Notes: a model not told the origin generated them from the letters alone. Counted from the first letter of the stretch, positions 1 through 9,454 are shown. The stretch is DNA of 64,000 bases from Photobacterium sp. DA100 (GCF_029223585.1 NZ_CP119423.1:2294001-2358000), one strand, 5' to 3'. A program made the numbers and translations.

Positions 1-1337
1 CTTTGGGGCTATCGGAATTAGCTGGGATAGGGCTTATCCAGGACAGCTACGGGATCGGCCTGATGTTGGCACTCGCTATCAAGGAGACGCCATTCCTGCT
101 GATCATGAGTATCCCTATTCTCAAGCAACTCAACGTGGGCCAGCTCTGTGCGGTATCTGCCAGCTTGGGTTACTGCCATTCAGAGGCTTGGCGCAAGGTT
201 ATTCTGCCGCAATGGCTTCCTAAGTTACGCCTGTCCCTGTTTGCGGTTGCTGCTTATGGCTTGTCGGTTGTGGATGTAGCATTGATTTTGGGCCCGACAC
301 GCCCTCCAACCTTGTCGATTCTGGTATGGCAATGGTTTAACGATCCCGAACTCCACCAGCTTCCTCGTGCTGCAGCAGGTGCTTGCCTCCTGCTCATTAC
401 CACAGCTGCCAGCCTTGGCTTCATCCGTTCTGTCGAGTGGGCCTGCTTAAGGCTGCAGCGAGGCTGGATGACAAAAGGCCCTAGAGCTACCAAGCACAGC
501 AAGCGAATGCCACATCGTCATTTGGCACTTTACAGCCCGTTCATTGCTATTCCCGCGCTGATCGTCCCACTGTTGATAGTCTGGTCTTTTGCCCAAAGAT
601 GGCGTTTTCCCGACTTGCTTCCCACCCGCTATAGCGCGCGGTTCTGGCAGCAAGAGCTGCCAACGTTGGCCGAGCTGATGGGAACAGGACTCTTGCTGGC
701 ACTGGTATCGAGCACAGTCGCTTTGCTCTTGGTAATAGCGTGTCTTGAGTACCGCCAAAAATACCGGCGGGGCCTCCCTGTCTGGTTGGTTGCTATTCCG
801 CTGGTCACGCCTCAGCTCTCTTTGCTGTTTGGAATCCAAATCGTGACTTACATGATCCCTGGCCAGCACTACTGGCTATGGGTCTGTTGGAGCCACCTGA
901 TATTTGTTTTTCCTTACATGTATCTGGCTCTCGATGGCGCATGGCGTAGCTATGATACCCGCCTTGACCAATGTAGCCGCAGCTTGGGGCTCACCGCATG
1001 GCAAACCTGGTGGCGGGTTAAGCGCCCCCAAGTTCAGCCTGCCATTATCTTCGGCTTGGCCATTGGGATCAGTGTCAGCCTTGCGCAGTACTTGCCAACC
1101 CAAATGCTCGGTGCCGGCAGGATCAGCACCCTGACCACCGAAGCCGTGGCCCTGGCCAGCGGTCAGGATAGACGGGTGATGGCAATTTACGGCCTGCTGC
1201 AGGGTGTGCTACCGTTCGTCTTCTTCTCGCTGGCAATAGTCGCAAACCGCCTAAGTTATCGTTGGCGCCACTACCGCCAGTATTCGCTACAAACACTTTA
1301 CTCGTCTAATAAATCAAAGGAGTACACTCACGGATGA
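1..1337 (+). CDS. ynjC: ABC transporter permease YnjC (5' end outside window)
   Basis: This is an inner-membrane permease of the YnjC type, a fused double permease related to the iron/thiamine/sulfate importers. The first codons lie outside the window; 444 residues are visible and the family is usually a little over 500, so about 70 residues are missing. Hydrophobic segments run through both halves. A second-half cytoplasmic loop near residues 320-345 (CSRSLGLTAWQTWWRVKRPQ) is the EAA-like contact site for the ATPase. The stop overlaps the start of the ynjD-like ATPase by 4 bases (ATGA), as expected for coupled translation. The substrate of the Ynj transporter is not established. The identification rests on similarity plus gene order ynjC-ynjD-ynjF. 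Confidence 0.85.
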   Translation, partial: LGLSELAGIGLIQDSYGIGLMLALAIKETPFLLIMSIPILKQLNVGQLCAVSASLGYCHSEAWRKVILPQWLPKLRLSLFAVAAYGLSVVDVALILGPTRPPTLSILVWQWFNDPELHQLPRAAAGACLLLITTAASLGFIRSVEWACLRLQRGWMTKGPRATKHSKRMPHRHLALYSPFIAIPALIVPLLIVWSFAQRWRFPDLLPTRYSARFWQQELPTLAELMGTGLLLALVSSTVALLLVIACLEYRQKYRRGLPVWLVAIPLVTPQLSLLFGIQIVTYMIPGQHYWLWVCWSHLIFVFPYMYLALDGAWRSYDTRLDQCSRSLGLTAWQTWWRVKRPQVQPAIIFGLAIGISVSLAQYLPTQMLGAGRISTLTTEAVALASGQDRRVMAIYGLLQGVLPFVFFSLAIVANRLSYRWRHYRQYSLQTLYSSNKSKEYTHG

Positions 1338-1993
1338 CTTTGTCTGTGAAAAACCTAGCAATCCAACACGGTGAGAGCCCCCTTTTTTCACCGGTCAGTT
1401 TTGACGTTCAGCCCGGCGAGGTATTTACCTTAATGGGCCCAAGCGGTTGCGGGAAATCAACCCTGCTCAGTGCCATCGCAGGACATCTCGTTCATGACTT
1501 CTCTTTTTCCGGCGATGTCACGCTCAACGGGCAAAGTGTAATGACACTGGCTCCTGATCAGCGCTGTATCGGATTGCTATTTCAAGATGATTTGCTTTTC
1601 CCACATTTGAGTGTGCTGGAAAACCTCATGTTCGGTATCCCCCGCGACTGCAAAGGAAAAAACCGAGTTGAGCGCGCCGAAAAGACATTGATAACCCTTG
1701 GCTTGTCTCAGCTGGCCAGCAAGCAACCAAACGAGATATCTGGCGGCCAACGCGCGAGGATCAGCCTGATGCGGATGCTGCTGTCTGAGCCTCAAGCCGT
1801 GCTATTAGACGAGCCTTTTAGCAAACTCGATAAAGCACTACGCCATGAGTTCCGCCAGTTTGTCTTCGATCAGATCCAAAGTCGTCAGATCCCTGCGATC
1901 ATGGTGACCCATGATCATGATGACATCCCACCACAGGGCCACGTATTGGACTGGCCATGGACAACCGTAGTTCAGGAACAACAAGCATGTTAG
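1334..1993 (+). CDS. ynjD: ABC transporter ATP-binding protein YnjD
   Basis: A 219-residue ATPase that energises the YnjC permease on the cytoplasmic face. Visible motifs are Walker A GPSGCGKST (about residues 36-44), the Q-loop region LLFQDD, the ABC signature ISGGQRARI and Walker B AVLLDEPFSKLD, followed by the switch histidine in VTHDHDD. It lacks the C-terminal regulatory domain found in longer importer ATPases such as the one at 14134. Its start overlaps the ynjC stop by 4 bases and its stop overlaps the next gene by 7 bases, so the three genes are one transcript. Confidence 0.9.
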   Translation: MTLSVKNLAIQHGESPLFSPVSFDVQPGEVFTLMGPSGCGKSTLLSAIAGHLVHDFSFSGDVTLNGQSVMTLAPDQRCIGLLFQDDLLFPHLSVLENLMFGIPRDCKGKNRVERAEKTLITLGLSQLASKQPNEISGGQRARISLMRMLLSEPQAVLLDEPFSKLDKALRHEFRQFVFDQIQSRQIPAIMVTHDHDDIPPQGHVLDWPWTTVVQEQQAC

Positions 1994-2598
1994 ATAGATA
2001 CACGATCAAGGTAGTCCGCTGGCCCTTAACCGCCCTCTCGGCATTGCCGGACAAACTCGGTATCACAGCCAATCAAGTCACAATAACCGGCTTTGTCATC
2101 GGAGTCTTCGCCCTACCCGCTTTGGCTCTGGAAGCTTACAGCTGGGCATTAGGATTAATTATCCTCAACCGCCTGTTCGACGGACTCGACGGGGCAGTTG
2201 CCCGCCGACAGGGGATCAGTGACTGTGGCGGATTTCTCGATATCACCTTGGACTTTCTTTTCTATTCTATGGTGCCATTCGGTTTCGTGCTGGCAGATCC
2301 TGAAGCCAATGCGGTAGCGGGGGCTTTCCTCATATTCTCTTTTATCGGTACCGGCTCAAGTTTCCTCAGCTTTGCGATCATGGCCGGTAAGCGCAATATC
2401 GAAAGTCCGGTCTATAAACAAAAGTCGCTTTACTACATCGGCGGCTTGACCGAAGGAACTGAAACGATTGCCTGTTTTGTGCTGTTCTGCCTGTTCCCTG
2501 CCCACTTCGCTACCATTGCTTGGGTGTTCGGCACGCTGTGCTGGATCACCACCACCACACGTATTTGGGCGGGCTACCAAACCCTGAGAGAGGCTTAG
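1987..2598 (+). CDS. ynjF: CDP-alcohol phosphatidyltransferase family protein YnjF
   Basis: A 203-residue inner-membrane protein of the CDP-alcohol phosphatidyltransferase family, which joins a CDP-activated lipid to an alcohol. The motif DGLDGAVARR followed by GGFLDITLD (about residues 58-85) supplies the metal-binding aspartates. I chose ATG 1987 because AGGA lies 8 bases upstream and the E. coli protein also begins MLDR; an upstream in-frame ATG at 1957 would overlap ynjD more and has a poorer ribosome site. In E. coli a sulfurtransferase gene, ynjE, separates ynjD from ynjF; here it is absent. The acceptor alcohol is unknown. Confidence 0.85.
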   Translation: MLDRYTIKVVRWPLTALSALPDKLGITANQVTITGFVIGVFALPALALEAYSWALGLIILNRLFDGLDGAVARRQGISDCGGFLDITLDFLFYSMVPFGFVLADPEANAVAGAFLIFSFIGTGSSFLSFAIMAGKRNIESPVYKQKSLYYIGGLTEGTETIACFVLFCLFPAHFATIAWVFGTLCWITTTTRIWAGYQTLREA

Positions 2599-2648
2599 CC
2601 CCTCTCGACTTGAGACGAGCCAAACTAAACCAACCACAAGCCAAACGA

Positions 2649-2683
2649 AAACAGCTACCCGGAGGTAGCTGTTTGTTGTTTCA
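2649..2683. terminator. Bidirectional terminator between ynjF and melB
   Basis: An 11-bp perfect stem (AAACAGCTACC / GGTAGCTGTTT) with a 4-base loop, T-rich on both sides. It separates the convergent ynjF and melB genes and can serve both. Confidence 0.8.
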
Positions 2684-2716
2684 ACCTATTGTCGGTCTAG
2701 GCTCTAGATTTCAAAA

Positions 2717-4087
2717 TTATGCTTCAACCGGTTTAGCATCAACCATATCCGCAGCGACGTCATCTTTATTGAAGCCGTCGTGAAGGCGGTAGTAGCGCTG
2801 GTAAACAACACCACTGACAGCCATAAGGATTGCTGGTAGACCGACCATCATGAAGTGAAGCCCCATAATCGTATCGGCAGTCTGCTCGACGTTGGGTACA
2901 TAGCCGACCACAGACAGGCCCACACCGACAATGAAGCCACCCGCCGCGCCAGCGAACTTAACCAGCATAGTCTGCACCGAGAAGATAACACTTTCACTAC
3001 GGCGGCCTGTTTTGTACTCACCGTAGTCAACCACGTCAGCAAGCATCACCGTCTGAAGTGCGTTGGCAATACCCACACCGAACTTGATTGCTGCACCCGC
3101 TAGACCGATAAGGAAAGCATTACCAGGGAACATCACGCCCATGACAAGTAGGACAATGCAAGACAAGATTGGGAAGCCACACGCCATTTTCCATAGGTGC
3201 TTACGAGGCAATTTGGCCGCAATGCGAGGGAACAGGAACACACCCGCAACTTCCGCCGCGCCGGCTACCATCATGTAAACAGGGAACAGTTCAGGGTTAC
3301 CCAGTGCGTATGAGAAGTAGTAGATCGCAAAGCCGCCTACGAGCAGGTTGGCAATCTGGAACGACAGCACCGTACCAATCAGCGCTTTAAGCTGGTCGTT
3401 CTTACCGATAATCACCAGTACATCTTTGAAGCTAAATTTCTCTGCCGCTTTTGCATCCGCCGGTGCCGCTTTCTCTTTGACGTTACGGGCAATCAGGAAG
3501 GCACTCATCACGAACAAGACGGCAATCAGCATAGCTACATTGAAGAAACCGTCACCTTGGTTGCCATCACCCAACACGCCAACGATGTGCAGGCCGTAAG
3601 TACCGGTGATAAACCATGCAAGGCTCGCAAACAGGCGTGGCCAAACCACCAGTTTCTCACGCTCTTGACGCTCGCTTGAAAGCGCAGGGATCATTGACCA
3701 GTACGGGATATCCATAATGGTATAAGTCAGGCCCCAAAGAATGTAGGCCGCAGCAGCGTAAAGGTACAGAGCCGGCCCTTCGAACATATGAGTGCTGAAC
3801 AAGCCAACCAATACGATGGCGTTAAGCAGTGTACCGATGACAATCCATGGGCGGAATTTACCGAACTTGGAACGGGTGTTATCAACAATTACCCCCATCA
3901 TCGGGTCGGTGACCGCATCGATAATTCGGGCAGCAAGGAAGATAGTACCCACAAAGGCAGCAGACAAGCCGGCTACATCCGTGAAATAGAACATCAAGAA
4001 AATGTAGATCGGTGCACACGCGAAATCTTTCCCGAGTGCGCCGAGGCCATATGATAACTTGGTTTGTAGTGTGATTTTGTCAGACAT
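2717..4087 (-). CDS. melB: MelB-type sugar:cation symporter (GPH family)
   Basis: A 456-residue, 12-helix inner-membrane symporter of the glycoside-pentoside-hexuronide family. It tracks E. coli MelB closely: TKLSYGLGALGKDFA at the N terminus, ARIIDAVTDPMMG with the cation-site aspartates (about residues 50-63), GKFRPW, YTIMDIPYWSMIPAL, and VDYGEYKTGRRSES near residue 360. It probably imports melibiose or related alpha-galactosides with Na+ or H+. The neighbouring alpha-galactosidase would cleave the imported sugar. The gene has its own promoter region with a GalR-type operator at 4236, and a terminator for the upstream gene lies between the two, so they are separate units. The exact substrate is inferred. 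Confidence 0.88.
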   Translation of the reverse strand: MSDKITLQTKLSYGLGALGKDFACAPIYIFLMFYFTDVAGLSAAFVGTIFLAARIIDAVTDPMMGVIVDNTRSKFGKFRPWIVIGTLLNAIVLVGLFSTHMFEGPALYLYAAAAYILWGLTYTIMDIPYWSMIPALSSERQEREKLVVWPRLFASLAWFITGTYGLHIVGVLGDGNQGDGFFNVAMLIAVLFVMSAFLIARNVKEKAAPADAKAAEKFSFKDVLVIIGKNDQLKALIGTVLSFQIANLLVGGFAIYYFSYALGNPELFPVYMMVAGAAEVAGVFLFPRIAAKLPRKHLWKMACGFPILSCIVLLVMGVMFPGNAFLIGLAGAAIKFGVGIANALQTVMLADVVDYGEYKTGRRSESVIFSVQTMLVKFAGAAGGFIVGVGLSVVGYVPNVEQTADTIMGLHFMMVGLPAILMAVSGVVYQRYYRLHDGFNKDDVAADMVDAKPVEA

Positions 4088-4235
4088 GTTTTATCCTTCC
4101 GTCTGTTCCACACCCCTTCCCTAACTAAAAGGGTGCGTACAGCATTTATTTAATTTTTTTGTATCCGTCAAGCTCTGGGCTCAAAGGGTATATTAAGGAT
4201 CTACAGAAGGATAACTGTGATCTAAACCTCAGCCA

Positions 4236-4249
4236 TGGAAACGTTTCCA
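4236..4249. promoter_or_regulatory. GalR-type operator upstream of melB
   Basis: TGGAAACGTTTCCA is a perfect 14-bp palindrome with the AANCGNTT core of the GalR/GalS operator. It sits about 150 bp upstream of the melB start. An identical site precedes the alpha-galactosidase gene. Confidence 0.75.
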
Positions 4250-4339
4250 GAGATTCCATGAATAGAAACGCAAAGTGCGATTTTGATCACTTATCGCATC
4301 GCGCCCGTGTTTAGGTGAAAGATGCCTTACCATTAACAG

Positions 4340-4375
4340 ATAAAAAAATAATGGGACCTACAAGGTCCCATTATT
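4340..4375 (-). terminator. Terminator of the alpha-galactosidase gene
   Basis: On the minus strand a 10-bp stem (AATGGGACCT / AGGTCCCATT) with a 3-base loop is followed by a T-rich run. It lies just downstream of the GH36 stop and ends that transcript before melB. Confidence 0.8.
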
Positions 4376-4399
4376 GTGGATTGCTTATACTCAGGCTAG

Positions 4400-6523
4400 T
4401 TACTCAGCAACTAGCCTGATCAGTATCGCACTCTCGGCATCGAGGATAGGCATGGCAAGCCCGACCTTTTGGCACCACTCCCCGCTAAGAGATAATAGCT
4501 GTTTGGTCCATGCAGGCTGCTGGTTTACCAAGCCTTCATGGAAATTAACCGGATGATCCAGCACGGATATCTGATAGACCTTGCTGGCATTCAATTCGGG
4601 GATCCTCAAGGCACCACTGAGCGAATTGGTTGGCATCGCCAACTGGGCCACCATTACTAGTGCCTCGTTGCCATCCTGGCTGATCACCGCCTTGGCTAAC
4701 TGGCCATCGCAATCATCAACGGGGATACGCACAGACTTGCCACTATGAAGCAAACTACGGTATTCCTTGTGCAATTTGATATACCGCTCGAATCCGGCCT
4801 TTTCTTCGGCCCCCTCTTTCACCGGATCTAGCTCGATACCCATATGGCCAAACAGGGCTGTCAGGCCACGAAAACGGATATCATGGGTACGGCGGGTACT
4901 GTGGCAATGGCGCGCACCGATATGGCTTCCCATCACCTCAGGCGGGAAGAAATAACTAAAACCACGCTGGATCTGCTGTCGTTCCAATGCATCGTTATTG
5001 TCTGACGTCCAGAAACGGTGGGTGCGTTTAAGTACCTCGTAATCAATCCGGCCACCACCAGCGGCACATGACTCGATTTCTACCTCAGGATGGCGCTCGC
5101 GGATCTTTTCGACTAATTCGTAGTAACGCGTCACCTGGTTATTACCCGCAGCACGGCCCTGATGGCCCGGCTGGACAATCTCTCGGTTCATGTCCCACTT
5201 GATGTAAGCGATATTGTAGGTAGACAGGAAGTGATCAAGCCTTGCCAGTAAGTAGTCAAAGGCATCATCATTTTGCAGGTTTATCGCATACTGATTGCGG
5301 CCTGTTGGCTGGTCATATCCCTCGACAGCGAGTAGCCAGTCCGGATGATTGCGGTACAGATCCGAGTCCTTGTTGATCATTTCTGGTTCGAACCAAAGGC
5401 CGAACTCCATGCCTAGCTCATTCACATGGTTAACAATACCCTCAAGGCCCTCAGGATACTTGGTTTCATCAAGGTACCAGTCACCCAATGCCGCTTTGTC
5501 GCCATTACGCCCTTTGAACCAACCATCATCGATAATAAAGCGCTCTACCCCCATTTTGGCCGACTCTGTCGCCATCTCTTTGATGTACTCAGGATCATGT
5601 TCGAAATAGATCCCCTCCCAGGTATTAAGATGGATTGGGCGGGGTTTCTCGCTGATTTGCGCCGCCAAGATTGACTCACGTACGTGGCCATGGAACTGCA
5701 GGCTCATCCGATTCAAGCCTGCTGCACTGTGGGTGGCATACAGTACAGGGGTGACCAAGCTGCCACCCGGCGGCAGCGTCATCTCGCCCGGTAAATACAG
5801 TGCTTCCGCTTGGACGACACGGCGTCCATCGGCCTTGACATCAACGCGCATACGGTGGTTGCCACTCCACGCCAAATGGAAGCCCCAGACATCACCGTCA
5901 CACTCGCCGAAGCCACGGGTACCGGCAATCAACGCCGGATAATGTTCATGTGACGTTCGGCCACGACGGTTCTCTTGCTGGTAGCCCCCTTGCGACAAAG
6001 GCTGGCGTACCTGTTGGAACTCTTTCACCCAACGACCATAGTAAGTCAGTAGCTCATTGGCCCGCTCTGGCAAAGGTAGCGTATTGGCCAGGCGATTTAC
6101 CTGATACTCACCTTCCCCGATATTGGTCAACGTCTGTTTGAATTGGACAACATCGTTACTATCAATCTCCAGGCTTACCGTCAGTGCAAGCCCTGCAATG
6201 GAGTCCCGGCTTTCCACCACCAGATTTCCGCCCTCATGATGAACCGAGCTGATCGTAAAAGCTGGCGACCAGTGTTGCCCATTACGGTGGCCTTCAAGAG
6301 CAGGGCTGCCGAAGAGGCCCCTCGCAAGCTCAGGATGCAATGAAACAGGCACATCATTATCTAATCGGCCATAAGGGACTGGGCGTTTCAAGGCAACATC
6401 TGCCCCTTGGGGTAGCGCGGCAAGCGCATCCCCCCAGTAGATCACTTCAGCGACTTCTCCTAACTCGATGATCATTTCCGACTGTCGACCTTTCAGACGA
6501 ATGATTTGCTTATCCATTATCAT
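4400..6523 (-). CDS. Alpha-galactosidase, glycoside hydrolase family 36
   Basis: A 707-residue retaining alpha-galactosidase that removes terminal alpha-linked galactose from melibiose or raffinose-type sugars. The order is a beta-sandwich N-terminal domain (to about 320), a TIM barrel and a short C-terminal sheet domain. The likely nucleophile is D444 in KWDMNRE and the acid/base is D508 in FWTSDNNDA; ESCAAGGGRIDYEVL between them is a family hallmark. No signal peptide is visible, so it acts in the cytoplasm on sugar brought in by the MelB-like carrier. Two starts two codons apart (6523 and 6517) are possible; AGGA is nearer ideal distance from the second. A GalR-type operator lies about 80 bp upstream. 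E. coli uses the unrelated GH4 enzyme MelA beside melB. Confidence 0.92.
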   Translation of the reverse strand: MIMDKQIIRLKGRQSEMIIELGEVAEVIYWGDALAALPQGADVALKRPVPYGRLDNDVPVSLHPELARGLFGSPALEGHRNGQHWSPAFTISSVHHEGGNLVVESRDSIAGLALTVSLEIDSNDVVQFKQTLTNIGEGEYQVNRLANTLPLPERANELLTYYGRWVKEFQQVRQPLSQGGYQQENRRGRTSHEHYPALIAGTRGFGECDGDVWGFHLAWSGNHRMRVDVKADGRRVVQAEALYLPGEMTLPPGGSLVTPVLYATHSAAGLNRMSLQFHGHVRESILAAQISEKPRPIHLNTWEGIYFEHDPEYIKEMATESAKMGVERFIIDDGWFKGRNGDKAALGDWYLDETKYPEGLEGIVNHVNELGMEFGLWFEPEMINKDSDLYRNHPDWLLAVEGYDQPTGRNQYAINLQNDDAFDYLLARLDHFLSTYNIAYIKWDMNREIVQPGHQGRAAGNNQVTRYYELVEKIRERHPEVEIESCAAGGGRIDYEVLKRTHRFWTSDNNDALERQQIQRGFSYFFPPEVMGSHIGARHCHSTRRTHDIRFRGLTALFGHMGIELDPVKEGAEEKAGFERYIKLHKEYRSLLHSGKSVRIPVDDCDGQLAKAVISQDGNEALVMVAQLAMPTNSLSGALRIPELNASKVYQISVLDHPVNFHEGLVNQQPAWTKQLLSLSGEWCQKVGLAMPILDAESAILIRLVAE

Positions 6524-6598
6524 GGTTTCCTATTGAGCATGAAATTTCACCCGATCATAATGAAATACCCACTAGATACTGTGAGCAAACCCGCACAC

Positions 6599-6612
6599 TG
6601 GAAACGTTTCCA
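6599..6612. promoter_or_regulatory. GalR-type operator upstream of the alpha-galactosidase gene
   Basis: TGGAAACGTTTCCA, identical to the site before melB, lies 76-89 bp upstream of the start codon. The shared sequence ties the two divergently timed but functionally paired genes to one regulator. Confidence 0.75.
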
Positions 6613-6798
6613 CGAGAGTTCAAATAATCGAACTGTTTTTTAGTAAGATAATGCTTTCAAATGGAAAGGCTTGCCAGTACAAGTAAAAAAGTTAGATGGG
6701 AGGTAGTACGGGATCTAACGTGACCCCGTCACTTATAACATACAGAATTCTAGAGACCCAGAGGCCGATGCGATGTGTCTAAGCCTAAGTCTAGTCAT

Positions 6799-6996
6799 TT
6801 AGTATGTCGTGGAAGCCTTGTTGTCGGCGACTTCTTTCTTCATTTCGTTACACTCTGTTATTAGGACATGCTTGTGAATAAGCTTGCCATCAATCACGCA
6901 CGGAGGGCTGGGAATACCGCCTGTGCCAGAAGCCCCGCCAGCTTGTACAGAAACGCTGAACAACACGATACCTAGCAAACCGATTAGCTTTTTCAT
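6799..6996 (-). CDS. Small exported protein of unknown function
   Basis: A 65-residue protein beginning MKKLIGLLGIVLFSVSVQAG, a clear Sec signal peptide with a VQA|G cleavage site, leaving about 46 residues exported. The mature part is Gly/Pro-rich at first, then holds two cysteines (PPCVIDGK and ITECNEMKK) that could form one disulfide. I do not recognise a family. The start at 6996 is set by AGGA seven bases upstream; an in-frame TTG two codons earlier is less likely. It lies between the alpha-galactosidase gene and uhpA with no obvious link to either. Confidence 0.6.
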   Translation of the reverse strand: MKKLIGLLGIVLFSVSVQAGGASGTGGIPSPPCVIDGKLIHKHVLITECNEMKKEVADNKASTTY

Positions 6997-7221
6997 GATC
7001 AAATCCTACAGATGTGAAAGGCATTTATAAGGATAGATGGTTTTCGCACTCTGCTATTGGAAGACCTGTATGAGTTACATAAATTACTTCGCTGAATGTG
7101 TGCGGTGTCGGACAGGCCTCAGGGCTTTAGCGACAATTATCACACCTTCGCGGTTCCAATGTGCATTAAGGTCATGACATTGATATTTTCTAACTTGCTA
7201 GCAATGAAGTAGGTTACGAAA

Positions 7222-7857
7222 ATGATTTCTGTTACCTTGGTTGATGACCATATTGTGGTTCGCTCGGGGTTTGCTCAATTACTTTCCATTGAGCCTGATA
7301 TTCAGGTGCATAGTGAATATAGCAATGCCAAGGATGCATTCCGCGGGCTTTCAGAGACTGTGGTCGATGTGGCTGTCATTGATATCTCGATGCCTGATGA
7401 AAGTGGCTTGGTACTGCTTGAGAAACTTCGCAAAAAACACCCTGATTTCAAGGCGATTATCCTAAGTATTTACGACTCTGCCTCTTTTGTTGGCAAAGCC
7501 ATTGATGCTGGCGCCTACGGCTATCTGTCTAAACGCTGTGGCCCGAGTGAACTGGTCACAGCGATACGTACCGTTGCAAGCGGTGACCGTTACCTCTGCG
7601 CCGATGCACTGGTTAATTTAAGCAACGCGTCTGCTGGGCCCGATGTGCTGCATGAACTCACCAAGCGCGAGCGAGAAGTGTTCGACCATTTGATACTGGG
7701 TAAGGACGTTAAAGAAATAGGCTGTGAGCTTTTTATCAGCCATAAAACGATACACGTTCACCGGGCGAATATTCTCAGCAAGCTTGGACTATCCAATAAT
7801 GTCGATTTAATTCGTTTCGCCCTACACCACAAGTTGCTCCATGATGAGCCAGTATGA
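7222..7857 (+). CDS. uhpA: Response regulator UhpA
   Basis: A 211-residue NarL/FixJ-type regulator. The receiver domain (1-120) has the acidic pocket DD at 8-9, phospho-acceptor D54 in VIDISMP and the conserved lysine in YLSKR. The LuxR-type helix-turn-helix (about 147-205) reads LTKREREVFDHLILGKDVKEI. UhpA receives phosphate from UhpB and activates hexose-phosphate transport genes. It overlaps uhpB by 4 bases (ATGA). In E. coli the target is uhpT; none is in this window, and the likely target here is the downstream uhpC-afuABC block. Confidence 0.9.
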   Translation: MISVTLVDDHIVVRSGFAQLLSIEPDIQVHSEYSNAKDAFRGLSETVVDVAVIDISMPDESGLVLLEKLRKKHPDFKAIILSIYDSASFVGKAIDAGAYGYLSKRCGPSELVTAIRTVASGDRYLCADALVNLSNASAGPDVLHELTKREREVFDHLILGKDVKEIGCELFISHKTIHVHRANILSKLGLSNNVDLIRFALHHKLLHDEPV

Positions 7858-9449
7858 GTGAAATAACGCGACGGCAACACCTGCCTAGGCTGATCCTAAC
7901 CCACGCTTTTACCTACGCCTTCAGCTTGATTGTGTATACCATAAGCTGGTTCTGCTTATGGAATATCAGCCGCTACCTGGTATCAGACCTGCTTTTAGCA
8001 GGCCTGTTTCTCCCTACTGGACTGAAACTGGCGATCTATGCGCTCAGCCCCCGCCGCCTTTGGCCTTTGTTTACCATTGGAGAGATAGGGCTGATTGCCC
8101 TCATGCTGCCGGTGATCAGCGATGACAGTGCGCTTTATCTTCTCATGCTGTTTTCCATCTTTAGCCATGGCTTAGCCATTGCCTTCCAACCCTACTGGCG
8201 AAGGCTAGATGTATATTGGAAACAATTACTGGCTTTGTGCTGTTTTGCTTTTGCCTATGCCAATCTATGTGGTATTGCCCTTTTGATGGTTTCCAAACCC
8301 ATGGGGATGACCATCGACTACGCGTTGGAAGGGGCGGTCTCAGCATTGACTGGCGGCATTCTCTTAATGCCATTTTTCTTTTTGCTTTATGACTACCTCC
8401 ACCGCCAAATATGGCAACCTCTTAGCCCAACTCTGGTACACCAAGAAATTACGCTACGTAGCTCGGCACTGGTATGGTGCCTGGCCTTTTTCAGTATCGG
8501 CCTCGCAGCCGAACTCACCTTTCTCGAAGAAATGAAATCCCTTTCGCTGCTGCTTTTTCTCTTGCCTAATATCTTTATGGCCTACCGCTATGGCTGGCAA
8601 GGAGGAGTACTCGCCAGTGTGATGAACAGTATCTTACTCGCCACAGCTCGGCAGATTTCAGGCTCATTCGAAACGGACCTCGAACTTCAGAGCTTTATTG
8701 CGACTCAGGCGTCAATCGGATTGGGCTTAGGCATTGCCATCAGCCGCCAGTATCTACTGTCCCAGCAGCTGAAAAAAGCCAACGAAAACCTCCAGGCCGA
8801 ACTGCACAATAAGAAGCAGTTGGCCAAACAGCTTGTTCACGTAGAGGAAGATATTCGTAAGTCTGTCGCCCGAGAGCTTCACGATGAGATAGGCCAAAAC
8901 ATTACAGCGATCCAAATTCAATCTATGTTGGCAAAAAGGCTGGCAAATAGTGAACAAGCAGAAACAATAGCCGATACCACCCATGAACTGGCGATGCGGA
9001 TCCATACCTCCACCCGTCAGTTACTCAAGCAGCTACGGCCACAGGCACTGGATGAAATGGGGCTTGAGGCAGCTATACGCCAGTTAGCGACAGAAATGCG
9101 ATTCAAAGAGCGACAAGTCGATTTCAAGCTTAATTTTGGCATTTTGGCTGATCGGTTAGATGAAGTCACAGCTGTAACCCTGTATCGAATCGTTCAGGAA
9201 TTACTGAACAATATCTGCAAGCACGCGCAAGCGTCAGAGGTTCAACTATCCTTGATGCCCGGTAGTCAATTTAGCCTTGAGCTTCGAGATAATGGTGTTG
9301 GCCTGCCGGATGACTGGCGAAGCCGTGGGCATGGACTGCGGGGAATAGAAGAGCGTGTTCACGCCCTAAGTGGTCAAATGACGATTCGTAGCAATGAACT
9401 CGGCTGTCGTATAACTGTTAACTTACCCACAAAATCCGATACCACATGA
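7854..9449 (+). CDS. uhpB: Sensor histidine kinase UhpB
   Basis: A 531-residue membrane kinase. The N-terminal half (to about 305) is a MASE1-like sensor with about eight hydrophobic helices. A coiled linker leads to the HisKA_3 dimerisation domain with H343 in RELHDEIGQ, then an HATPase domain with the N box ELLNNICKHA and G boxes DNGVGLPD and GHGLRGIEERV. It is known to be controlled by UhpC, which detects external glucose 6-phosphate, and to phosphorylate UhpA. Translation is coupled to uhpA by overlap. A 96-bp spacer with a perfect palindrome follows it before uhpC. Confidence 0.9.
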   Translation: MSEITRRQHLPRLILTHAFTYAFSLIVYTISWFCLWNISRYLVSDLLLAGLFLPTGLKLAIYALSPRRLWPLFTIGEIGLIALMLPVISDDSALYLLMLFSIFSHGLAIAFQPYWRRLDVYWKQLLALCCFAFAYANLCGIALLMVSKPMGMTIDYALEGAVSALTGGILLMPFFFLLYDYLHRQIWQPLSPTLVHQEITLRSSALVWCLAFFSIGLAAELTFLEEMKSLSLLLFLLPNIFMAYRYGWQGGVLASVMNSILLATARQISGSFETDLELQSFIATQASIGLGLGIAISRQYLLSQQLKKANENLQAELHNKKQLAKQLVHVEEDIRKSVARELHDEIGQNITAIQIQSMLAKRLANSEQAETIADTTHELAMRIHTSTRQLLKQLRPQALDEMGLEAAIRQLATEMRFKERQVDFKLNFGILADRLDEVTAVTLYRIVQELLNNICKHAQASEVQLSLMPGSQFSLELRDNGVGLPDDWRSRGHGLRGIEERVHALSGQMTIRSNELGCRITVNLPTKSDTT

Positions 9450-9454
9450 CCTTA

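Larger units (their letters stand above)
4088..4399. other. Intergenic region between melB and the alpha-galactosidase gene
   Basis: Holds the melB promoter region with one perfect GalR-type palindrome (4236-4249) and, at its far end, the terminator of the alpha-galactosidase gene (4340-4375). TGTGATCTAAA at about 4217 could be half of a CRP site but the other half is poor. No coding capacity seen. Confidence 0.7.
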
